From Myxococcaceae bacterium (GTDB lineage Bacteria; Myxococcota; Myxococcia; Myxococcales; Myxococcaceae): a DNA stretch of 57,135 nucleotides. Below the pieces are notes generated by a model. That model was not told the origin of the DNA, searched no databases, and saw nothing but the letters and a program-made list of their open reading frames with translations. The DNA is taken from contig JAIBBQ010000019.1 in NCBI GenBank assembly GCA_019694595.1, positions 1 through 57,135 on the forward strand. Direction: 5' to 3'. This document shows positions 48,947-55,647 of this stretch, piece after piece (the stretch's first letter is position 1; every line of letters begins with the position of its first letter). The position numbers were made by a program, and so were the translations under genes.

Positions 48947-50176
48947 ATGAGCTCGAATCCTTCCGCGTTGCTGCTCTCGCTGCTCGCCCTGGCCCCGCTG
49001 TCCGCCGCGGCGCAGACCACGGTCACGCTCACCGCGACCGCCGACACCACGCTCGACAGCCGCGCCGGCGCGGCGAACGTGGGGCGGGAAGCGTCGTTCG
49101 GCGCCGACTCCGGCGCGGGCTGGCACCGCGACGCCTTCGTGCACTTCAAGGTGGGCAACGTCGGCGTGGTGCAGAAGGCGGTGCTGCGGCTCTTCGTGGT
49201 CAACGGGAGCACCACCGGCGCCTCGGTGAACCTGTCGCGCAACCCGAACTGGAGCGAAGGGAGCACGGCGATGCCCAGGGAAGCGCCGTTCCCCATCGCC
49301 ACGGTGGGGGCGGTGCTGCCGTCGACCTGGGTGGAGATCTCGATGACCAACCAGGTGATCGCCGGCGGGGTGCTCGACCTGCAGCTGCGCGCGCGCTCCG
49401 AGGACGCCGTGGCCTTCGCCTCGCGCGAGAGCGGCGCCGCCACCGCGCCCCAGCTGGTGATCACCTCGCTGCCGTCGCCCGCCACTCCGGCGGCCGGGCT
49501 GGGCGCGGTGGTCGTCGCCGACGCCGACGCCTCGGCGGTGCAGACCCAGGCGTCCACCAACTTCGGGAGCGAGGGCGTGGTGTTCGCGGACCACAACTCG
49601 GGGCTCGATCAGCGGCTCGGCTTCGTGCGCTTCCCGGTGGCCGCCGCGCGGAACGGCCGCACCGTCACCCGCGCCACGCTGCGGCTGTGGGTGACCAACG
49701 CCAGCGTCGGCCGGGTGTCGATCCTCCCGTTCGCCGAGGCGGCCCCCAACTTCTGGTCGGAGAGCGCGCTGACCTACGAGCGCCTGCCGACGTTCGGGCT
49801 GCGCACCACGATGTCGCCCCGCGTGGTGCAGGGGGTGCCGCAGGATCACTGGCTCGAGCTCGACTGCACCGCGACGGCGAAGGACGTGGAGTCGCTCTCG
49901 CTGCAGGTGGCGACCGACACCTCCGACGGGCTCGGCTTCGCGTCGCGGGAGGCGGCCGACCATCGCCCCGAGCTCATCCTGGAGTTCGAGCCGGTGCCCT
50001 GTCCTGCGGCGGGCTGCGGCGCCGGGCAGACCTGCGTGGCCAACGTCTGCGTGGGGACCTGCGCGGTGAGCGACGACTGCTCGGCAGGCACCGTGTGCGC
50101 CATGGGCACCTGCGTGCCCGGGGCGCGCGCGGCGAGCCTCGCGGCGACGCACGCGCTCACGGCCGACGACCCCTGA
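48947..50176 (+). CDS. DNRLRE-domain exported protein
   Basis: 409 aa with a signal peptide (SALLLSLLALAPLSAAA). Two DNRLRE (CBM96-like) modules are visible: ADTTLDSRAGAANVGREASF with FVHFKVGNVGVVQKAVLRLF, and DASAVQTQASTNFGSEGVVF with GFVRFPVAAARNGRTVTRAT. Both have the D-x-x-V/L, F-x-x-x, A-x-L-R-L pattern. The C-terminus has EGF-like Cys spacing (CGAGQTCVANVCVGTC, CSAGTVCAMGTCVPG). It may bind carbohydrates or act in adhesion, perhaps with the preceding phosphoesterase, with which it forms an apparent operon. Confidence 0.78.
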   Translation: MSSNPSALLLSLLALAPLSAAAQTTVTLTATADTTLDSRAGAANVGREASFGADSGAGWHRDAFVHFKVGNVGVVQKAVLRLFVVNGSTTGASVNLSRNPNWSEGSTAMPREAPFPIATVGAVLPSTWVEISMTNQVIAGGVLDLQLRARSEDAVAFASRESGAATAPQLVITSLPSPATPAAGLGAVVVADADASAVQTQASTNFGSEGVVFADHNSGLDQRLGFVRFPVAAARNGRTVTRATLRLWVTNASVGRVSILPFAEAAPNFWSESALTYERLPTFGLRTTMSPRVVQGVPQDHWLELDCTATAKDVESLSLQVATDTSDGLGFASREAADHRPELILEFEPVPCPAAGCGAGQTCVANVCVGTCAVSDDCSAGTVCAMGTCVPGARAASLAATHALTADDP

Positions 50177-50179
50177 CGG

Positions 50180-50349
50180 CTAGCAGGGTGCTGAAAATCC
50201 CACTCCCGTCGCCGGAAACGCCGAATGTCCGGCGCCGGGCAGCGTCATCGCCCCTGGAAGTACCGACAAGTACTCCTGCGGGGCGCTTCCTTGCGCGGCT
50301 TGGACCTCGGCGTTCGGGCTCGGTCCGGGGATTTTCAGCACCCTGCTAG
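50180..50349. mobile_element. MITE-like element with 22-bp perfect terminal inverted repeats
   Basis: 22 bases at 50180-50201 (starting CTAGCAGGGTGCTGAAAAT) are perfectly complementary to 50328-50349. The 170-bp element has no coding capacity. Its centre holds a second long imperfect palindrome around CGCCCC and GGGGCG near 50250-50285, so the whole unit can fold back on itself. This fits a non-autonomous transposon or REP-like element. CTAG at both ends prevents a clear call of target duplication. The right end supplies the TAG stop of the next minus-strand gene. Confidence 0.7.
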
Positions 50350-51641
50350 TTGCACTCCGCGCCGTCGGTGAGGCAGTTGCCGAAGCTGCAGCGGCACTCG
50401 ATGGCGCCGCCGTTGGGCATCGAGGTGGACCACCCGTCGGTCATGCACGCGCCGAAGTTGCAGCGCGTGTCCGACGAGCTGCCGTCGGGGTAGGTGGTCG
50501 ACCAGCCGTCGGTCGCGCAGTTGCCGAAGTTGCAGCGGGTGTCGCTGGTGGTGCCGTCGGGGTGGGTGGTGGTCCACCCGTCCTTCAGGCAGTTGCCGAA
50601 GTTGCAGCGGGTGTCGCTCACCTGGCCGTCGCGCTGGGTGGTGACCCAGCCGTCCTGGAAGCACTTGCCGAAGTTGCAGCGCGTGCTCGAGGAGTCGTTC
50701 TCCCAGCCGTCGGTGGCGCAGTGGCCGAAGCTGCAGCGCCCGAAGGCGAAGGTCGCCGCCGCGTAGTAGTCGACGGGCGCGGCCGCCACCGGCGCCTGAG
50801 CGTCGTCGGCCGGCGCCGCTGCCCCCGGTCGCTGGCCTCCCGCAGCGGCCCCGGGGCGCTTGCCTGCGCTCTTGGCCGCGACCCGCGCGTCGGCGCGCGC
50901 CTGGGCCTGGGCCTTCTTCTCGGCGGCCTGGCGATCGAGCTCGGCGCGGTATGCCTTCTCGTTGTCCTTGAGGCGCTTCTGGGCGCTCGCCTGGAGCTTG
51001 GTGAGCAGCGCCGGGAGTTCCTGCACCTTGAGCTTCCTGGCCTTGGCCTGGATGACCAGGGTGTCCTTGAGGGTGCCCTTGGCCTTCTGCTCGGCGAGGC
51101 TGCCGAGCAGCGCGCCGCAGGAACTGTCGATCTGCCGGAGCCGGGTGACGGCCTTCACCACGTCCTTGGCGTCGAGCGCCGCCTTCGCTTCGCCTTCGAT
51201 CTGGTCGAGCGCGTCGAGGTACTTGGCGAGCTGCTGTTGCACCTGCGCGGTCTGCTCCGCGGTCATCGGCGGCTGTTGCTTGGGGTCCTTGGCCGCGGCG
51301 TCCGCGAGCTTGATCTTCTTCTCGCCGTCGGCCTTGAGCTTGGCGAGCGCGCCGGTGAACTGGTCGCTCTTGAAGGTGCCGTCCTTGGTCTTGAAGGTGA
51401 GGCCGGCGTTCCACGCGCCCGCGCTCTGCGCCTGCTCGATGCGCTTGAGCGCCGCGTCGACCGCGTTGCCCAGCTGGAGGAAGTAGCCGCGGGCGCGCTG
51501 CCAGTCCTTGGCCTTCATCGCCTCGTCGGCCTGCTGCCGGTACCCGACCAGGCTGTCGTAGTACTGGGCGAAGCCCTGGGCCATCTGCACCTCGGCGGGG
51601 GAAGGTGCGGCAGCCAGCAAGACGACGGTGAGCGCGAACAT
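50346..51641 (-). CDS. Exported protein with six RCNFGxC repeats, end set by the MITE
   Basis: 431 aa from ATG 51641 (a TTG at 51650 adds MRR and a better signal). A signal sequence (FALTVVLLAAAPSPAE) and helical, Lys/Ala-rich stretches with coiled-coil character (RLKDNEKAYRAELDRQAAEK) fill the first 300 residues. The last 125 residues hold six copies of R-C-N/S-F-G-x-C-x-x-D-G-W, five separated by 24 residues. The final copy ends early (CLTDGAECN) at a TAG inside the MITE inverted repeat. Truncation by element insertion is possible. The repeated Cys pairs suggest disulfide-stapled loops. Function unknown. Confidence 0.7.
   Translation of the reverse strand: MFALTVVLLAAAPSPAEVQMAQGFAQYYDSLVGYRQQADEAMKAKDWQRARGYFLQLGNAVDAALKRIEQAQSAGAWNAGLTFKTKDGTFKSDQFTGALAKLKADGEKKIKLADAAAKDPKQQPPMTAEQTAQVQQQLAKYLDALDQIEGEAKAALDAKDVVKAVTRLRQIDSSCGALLGSLAEQKAKGTLKDTLVIQAKARKLKVQELPALLTKLQASAQKRLKDNEKAYRAELDRQAAEKKAQAQARADARVAAKSAGKRPGAAAGGQRPGAAAPADDAQAPVAAAPVDYYAAATFAFGRCSFGHCATDGWENDSSSTRCNFGKCFQDGWVTTQRDGQVSDTRCNFGNCLKDGWTTTHPDGTTSDTRCNFGNCATDGWSTTYPDGSSSDTRCNFGACMTDGWSTSMPNGGAIECRCSFGNCLTDGAECN
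50355..50739 (-). repeat. 72-nt coding tandem repeat
   Basis: The core CGAAG(C/T)TGCAGCG recurs at 50381, 50453, 50525, 50597 and 50669 (exactly 72 nt apart) and again at 50726 (57 nt). Between cores the sequence varies, so this is a coding repeat, not a CRISPR array. Confidence 0.85.
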
Positions 51642-51786
51642 GCGGCGCAATGTGCCAGGGCCGGGGCAGGGGCGCACGCCTCGCGCGTGCATCCGGCGCC
51701 CCCGGCCGTTAGGCCAGGGCGTGCGCGGCGGCGAAGAATCGACGGGGCGTTTGACACACTCGCGCCGCTCGGAGGCACTCCCCGCG

Positions 51787-52434
51787 ATGCCCGCGCGGAC
51801 CCCGACGCCGTCTGCCCAGTCCCTGCTCGCGCTGATGCAGGCGGGCGACCTCGCCGCGCTCGATGCCCTGGCGCGCGCCTGGGGCGACCGGCTGCTCGCG
51901 GTGGCGCGCCGGCGGTGCCACCTCCCCGCCGACGCGGAGGACGCGGTGCAGCAAGCGCTGCTCACCGCGAGCACGGCGATGACCGGCATTCGCGGTGACG
52001 GCGACCCGCTGGCCTGGCTGTCGACCCTGGTGTCGCGGACCTGCCAGCGCCTCAACCGGCGGGTGGGCACGGCGGAGCCGCTCGAGGACGCGCCCTGCGG
52101 CTGCGACGGCCCCGAGGCGCTCGCGGAGCGGCGGGAGCTCGGCGCGGCGCTCGAGTCGGCGCTGATGGCGCTGCCCCGGCTCGACCGGCTCCTCTTCCTG
52201 CTGGCGGCGGAAGGCTTCGACGGGGTCGAACTCGCGGAGCGCTTCGCGCTGTCTCACGACGCGGTGCGGGGCCGGCTCAAGCGCGCGCGGCACCGGCTGC
52301 GGGAAGCGCTGCACGCCGCTGACACACTCGACGGGGACAAAGGCACTGACGGGCACCACCCGCAGTCAGGAACCCGCCCCCATGACCCACGCCGTTCCCC
52401 CCAGCCTCCGCTCCCAGCTGCGCGAGGTCGATGA
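51787..52434 (+). CDS. ECF-type sigma-70 family RNA polymerase sigma factor
   Basis: 215 aa from ATG 51787. Region 2 is visible (WGDRLLAVARRRCHLPADAED, then AVQQALLTASTAMTG and WLSTLVSRTCQRLNRR), and region 4 as ALPRLDRLLFLLAAEGFDGV with SHDAVRGRLKRARHRLREAL. Only these two regions are present, as in ECF factors. Its last 53 bases overlap the start of the thioredoxin gene in another frame. Cysteines lie in RRRCHLP, RTCQRL and PCGCDG. No anti-sigma gene is visible. A redox-linked control of its own thioredoxin neighbour is an inference from position only. Confidence 0.82.
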   Translation: MPARTPTPSAQSLLALMQAGDLAALDALARAWGDRLLAVARRRCHLPADAEDAVQQALLTASTAMTGIRGDGDPLAWLSTLVSRTCQRLNRRVGTAEPLEDAPCGCDGPEALAERRELGAALESALMALPRLDRLLFLLAAEGFDGVELAERFALSHDAVRGRLKRARHRLREALHAADTLDGDKGTDGHHPQSGTRPHDPRRSPQPPLPAARGR

Positions 52435-52720
52435 CGCCACCTTCGACGCCGAGGTCGCCTCGGCGCCCCTGGTGCTGGTCAAGTTCACCGCGGCGTGGTG
52501 CCCGCCGTGCCGTGCGCTGCAGCCGACCCTGGAAGCGGTGGCGAAGGACCGCCCCGGCCTGCAGGTGCTCAGCGTCGACGTCGACGAGCAGCAGGCCACG
52601 GCGCAGCGCTTCGGCGTGCGCGCGCTGCCGACGCTGCTGGTCTTCCGCGGCGGCCAGGTCGCGGGACAGGTGGTGGGCAACCAGAGCCGCGCCGCGGTGG
52701 AGCGGCTGCTCGGCGGCTGA
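52382..52720 (+). CDS. Thioredoxin
   Basis: 112 aa. The WCPPC active site sits in FTAAWCPPCRALQPTLE, with the cis-Pro loop ALPTLLVFRGG and the VLSVDVDEQQATAQRF strand. WCPPC replaces the classical WCGPC of TrxA, which alters redox potential. There is no signal peptide, so it is cytoplasmic. The ATG lies inside the 3' end of the sigma factor gene, so translational coupling or shared regulation is likely. Confidence 0.92.
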   Translation: MTHAVPPSLRSQLREVDDATFDAEVASAPLVLVKFTAAWCPPCRALQPTLEAVAKDRPGLQVLSVDVDEQQATAQRFGVRALPTLLVFRGGQVAGQVVGNQSRAAVERLLGG

Positions 52721-52738
52721 AGCGCGCGGGGCGCCTCG

Positions 52739-53344
52739 TCAGCGGGCGTACCAGGCGGCGATGCGCGGGTGCGTCTTCACGGCTTCCACCTGCTTGAGCA
52801 GCGCGGGGAAGGGGCTGAAGGCGCCCGGGGCGACGTGGTCCATCGAGCCCTTGAGGAACGGGGTGAGGAGCACGAAGAGCTTGAGGTCGGCGACGTTGAT
52901 CTCGGCGCCGCCGACGAAGGGGCCGCGCAGCTGCTTCTCGACGCGCGCGCACCAGTCGGGAAGGTAGGTGCGGGCGAACTCCTCGCGCGCCGCCTGCTTC
53001 TCCACCGGGTCCTTGATGCGGTTGGTGGGGCTGAAGCGCCCGCGGAAGTCTTCCACCGCGCCCATCACCGCTTCGTGGCGCGCCGCCTCGTACGGGTCGG
53101 TCGGGTGCAGCCCGTGGAGGCTGCCGATCAGCCGGAGGATGGCGTTGGTCTGCGCCAGCGGCGGGTGGCCTTCGACGGTGAGCACGGGCAGGGCGCCGAA
53201 CGGCGTGCTCGCCTTGCGCGCGGCCCACTGCTCGCCGGTGAGCCGCTCGTCCTTGAAGGGCACGCCGGCGAGGGTGAGCGCGAGGCGGCATTCTTCGCCG
53301 CGGCTGGTCGACGGCTCGAAGTAGGTCAAGGTGACGTTGTTCAT
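52739..53344 (-). CDS. Glutathione S-transferase family protein
   Basis: 201 aa from ATG 53344. The N-terminal thioredoxin-like domain has TLTYFEPSTSRGEECRLALTLAGVPF and STPFGALPVLTVEGHPPLAQTNAILRLIG (the cis-Pro and SNAIL-type motif as TNAI). The C-terminal helical domain ends in KTHPRIAAWYA. The catalytic residue would be Tyr or Ser in the YFEPSTSRGEE stretch, as in Sigma-class-like enzymes. The physiological conjugation substrate is unknown. It converges with the thioredoxin gene. Confidence 0.85.
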   Translation of the reverse strand: MNNVTLTYFEPSTSRGEECRLALTLAGVPFKDERLTGEQWAARKASTPFGALPVLTVEGHPPLAQTNAILRLIGSLHGLHPTDPYEAARHEAVMGAVEDFRGRFSPTNRIKDPVEKQAAREEFARTYLPDWCARVEKQLRGPFVGGAEINVADLKLFVLLTPFLKGSMDHVAPGAFSPFPALLKQVEAVKTHPRIAAWYAR

Positions 53345-53405
53345 GGGGCGGCTCAATAACCGGCTGCCGGTCCGGTGGCCAGCCAGGGCGCCGCCCGCTC
53401 AGGCG

Positions 53406-54236
53406 TCAGTCTTCGCGGGGGAGGTCTTCGGTGGTGAACAGCCAGGCGCTCACCACCGCGAGCGCACCGCTGAGCAGCCCGGTGGACAGCGCGAGCGTGA
53501 AGCTCAGGTTCGCCGCGTCCGCCTGGGCGCGGGCCCGTTCGCGGGGGAGCCCGAGCAGCACCGTTCCGTCGGGGAGCGTGGCCGGGGCCAGCGCGGCCTG
53601 CTGGTTCTTGCCCACCACCAGGAATGCCACCGCTGCGGCGGCTGCGGAGACAGCGAGGCCGGTGGTCACCAGCCCGACGCTGCGCCGCTTGAGCCCATAG
53701 AAGGCCTGGGTGGTGACCGCGGACAGGTGGAGCGCGGGGTTGAGCCGGTCGCCACTGCGGAGCGGGACGTCGGATCGCGCAGCGCCCGCGGTGCGGAGCG
53801 CCTCGTTCGCCCGGTCGATCAACGGCCCCAGGTCCTGGAGGCGGCCGTCGCCTCTCCGGGCAATGGCCTGGTCGAGCGTCACCAGGCTCTTGGAGTCCGT
53901 CACGCTGAAGACCTCCAGGTGCACCGCCCACACCCGCCGGAGCGCGCCCAGCTCGAGTGCGATGATGACCGGGGCATCGAGGAGCTGACCCAGGTCGACG
54001 GCACAGTCGTGGCGCCCCTCGCACGCCGCGGGGTCGGAGATCGACACCCGCTCGAGGCGCTGGCGTGCCTCCTCCAGCGGCATCAGCGGGCCGAGCCCGC
54101 CGCCGACGAGCTGGGCGTGGATCCGCGCGACCAGCTCGGCCGCCTCTTCGGCGCTCGCCCCTTCGCGGCGGGTCACCACCAGCGCGGGGGCCGGTGCCGA
54201 CGACAGCGAGGTGGCGAGCAGCGCCGCGAGGAGCAC
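53406..54236 (-). CDS. Exported two-helix membrane protein of unknown function
   Basis: 276 aa from GTG 54236; the frame is closed by TGA just upstream. An N-terminal signal sequence (LLAALLATSLSSAPAPA) precedes a TolB/CsgG-like N-domain (VARIHAQLVGGGLGPLMPL, ACEGRHDCAVDLGQLLDAP, VIIALELGALRRVWAVH). Two hydrophobic segments follow (GLVTTGLAVSAAAAAVAFLV and ALSTGLLSGALAVVSAWLF). The two Cys in ACEGRHDC suggest a disulfide. It lies 33 bases after the kinase gene on the same strand, so it may work with it. Confidence 0.65.
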   Translation of the reverse strand: MLLAALLATSLSSAPAPALVVTRREGASAEEAAELVARIHAQLVGGGLGPLMPLEEARQRLERVSISDPAACEGRHDCAVDLGQLLDAPVIIALELGALRRVWAVHLEVFSVTDSKSLVTLDQAIARRGDGRLQDLGPLIDRANEALRTAGAARSDVPLRSGDRLNPALHLSAVTTQAFYGLKRRSVGLVTTGLAVSAAAAAVAFLVVGKNQQAALAPATLPDGTVLLGLPRERARAQADAANLSFTLALSTGLLSGALAVVSAWLFTTEDLPRED

Positions 54237-54269
54237 GGCGGCGATGGTAGGCCGTCGCGCCCGCGCCGG

Positions 54270-55610
54270 TCACGGCGAAAGCCGGTACGTCTTTTCCAGC
54301 GACCGCAGGTCTTCGCGCAGCTCGGCGGTGGTGACGTGGGGGTCGGCGACCTGGCCCTTGAGCGCCGAGAGCGAAGTCCTCGCCAGGGGGTCGACCCGTT
54401 CCCCCCGCGTCGCCCGCTCGTTGAGGGTCTGGAGGTGCCGCTCGATGCGCGCGAGCAGCTCGGCGCGGCCGTTCGCGGCGACGGGCCGGGTCCCGGCGGG
54501 CGGCGGGTGGGCGACCACGGGCGCGACCACCTCGGGGGTGTTCACCACCGCGGGAGGCGAGACGACGGGCGCCTCCGGGAGCTCCGGAGGGCTCGCCACG
54601 GGCGTGGTGGCGGCGGGCGCGGGCGTCGGGGAGCGAAGCCAGAGCACGCCGCCGACCACGACTGCCAGGGCGACGGCCCCCGCCAGCAGCAGGGGCATCG
54701 CCGGCCGGCCTGGTCGCGGCTGGGGACGGACGGGGGCCGCCCTCAGCCGGTCGCGGATGGCGATCAGCGCGTCGCGCACCTGCGCGGCCGACGACGGGCG
54801 CTCGGCCGGGACCTTGGCCATCATGGACCGCACCAGGGCGTCGAGCTCTGGGGGGACGGCGCCGACCGACGCCCGCAGCGACGGTCGAGCTCCCTTCACG
54901 TGCAGCGCCATGAGGTCGAACAGGTTCTCGGCCTGGAACGGGGCGCGGCCGCTGATCAGCTCGAAGAGCATGACGCCCGCCGCGTAGAGATCGGTCTGCG
55001 GCACGCAGGGCTCGGCCCGGCACTGCTCGGGCGCCATGTACGTGGGGGTCCCCATCACCGAGCCGGCGCGGGTGAGGTTGTCGTCGGGCCTGGTGGCGTG
55101 GCGCTTGGCGAGGCCGAAGTCGAGCAGCTTGGTGTACGCGGCGCCGTGGGCCGGCGTGACCACCATCACGTTCGACGGCTTGAGATCGCGGTGCACGATG
55201 CCCACGGCGTGCGCCGCGCCCAGCGCATCGAGGATCTCGATCATCAGTTCCAGCGCCTCGAGCACCGGCAGCGGGCCCTGGGCCTTGAGGCGGGCCTCGA
55301 GCGACTGGCCCGCGAGCAGCTCCATGACCAGGTACGGCGCGCCTTCGGGCAGCGTCCCCGCGCTGAAGATGTCGACGATGCCTCGGTGCCCGATGGCGTT
55401 GACCGCGCGCGCCTCGTCCAGCAACCGGCGCACCTCGTCCATCGACTGCGAGAGCTCGGCGTTGAGGACCTTGATCGCCACCTTCTTGTGGATGAGGCGC
55501 TGCTCACCTTCGTAGATGACGCCCATGCCGCCTTCGCCGAGCCGGGCGAGCACCGTGTAGTCGCCCAGCTCTCGGCCGATCAGGAGATCAGGGTCGCCGG
55601 TGGCCTTCAT
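54270..55610 (-). CDS. Hanks-type Ser/Thr protein kinase, single transmembrane helix
   Basis: 446 aa from ATG 55610. The kinase domain has GEGGMGVIYEGE (Gly loop), Lys47 in VAIKVL, HRDLKPSN at 140-147, DFGLAKRH (DFG), APEQCRAEP and DLYAAGVMLFELISGRAPF. All catalytic motifs are present, so it should be active. After the kinase domain a hydrophobic helix (LLLAGAVALAVVVGGVLWL, about residues 304-325) precedes a Pro-rich linker and a helical C-terminal tail. This is the standard PknB-like layout with a periplasmic tail. No PASTA or sensory motif is recognised in the tail. Confidence 0.92.
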   Translation of the reverse strand: MKATGDPDLLIGRELGDYTVLARLGEGGMGVIYEGEQRLIHKKVAIKVLNAELSQSMDEVRRLLDEARAVNAIGHRGIVDIFSAGTLPEGAPYLVMELLAGQSLEARLKAQGPLPVLEALELMIEILDALGAAHAVGIVHRDLKPSNVMVVTPAHGAAYTKLLDFGLAKRHATRPDDNLTRAGSVMGTPTYMAPEQCRAEPCVPQTDLYAAGVMLFELISGRAPFQAENLFDLMALHVKGARPSLRASVGAVPPELDALVRSMMAKVPAERPSSAAQVRDALIAIRDRLRAAPVRPQPRPGRPAMPLLLAGAVALAVVVGGVLWLRSPTPAPAATTPVASPPELPEAPVVSPPAVVNTPEVVAPVVAHPPPAGTRPVAANGRAELLARIERHLQTLNERATRGERVDPLARTSLSALKGQVADPHVTTAELREDLRSLEKTYRLSP

Positions 55611-55647
55611 CGCCTGGGAGTCTAGGGCATGGGGTAGGGTCCCCGGG

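Noticed and set aside
50355..50739. Regular 72-nt repeats resembling a CRISPR array
   Set aside because: Repeats are in frame and encode RCNFGxC units; the spacers are not unrelated sequences and no cas gene is nearby.
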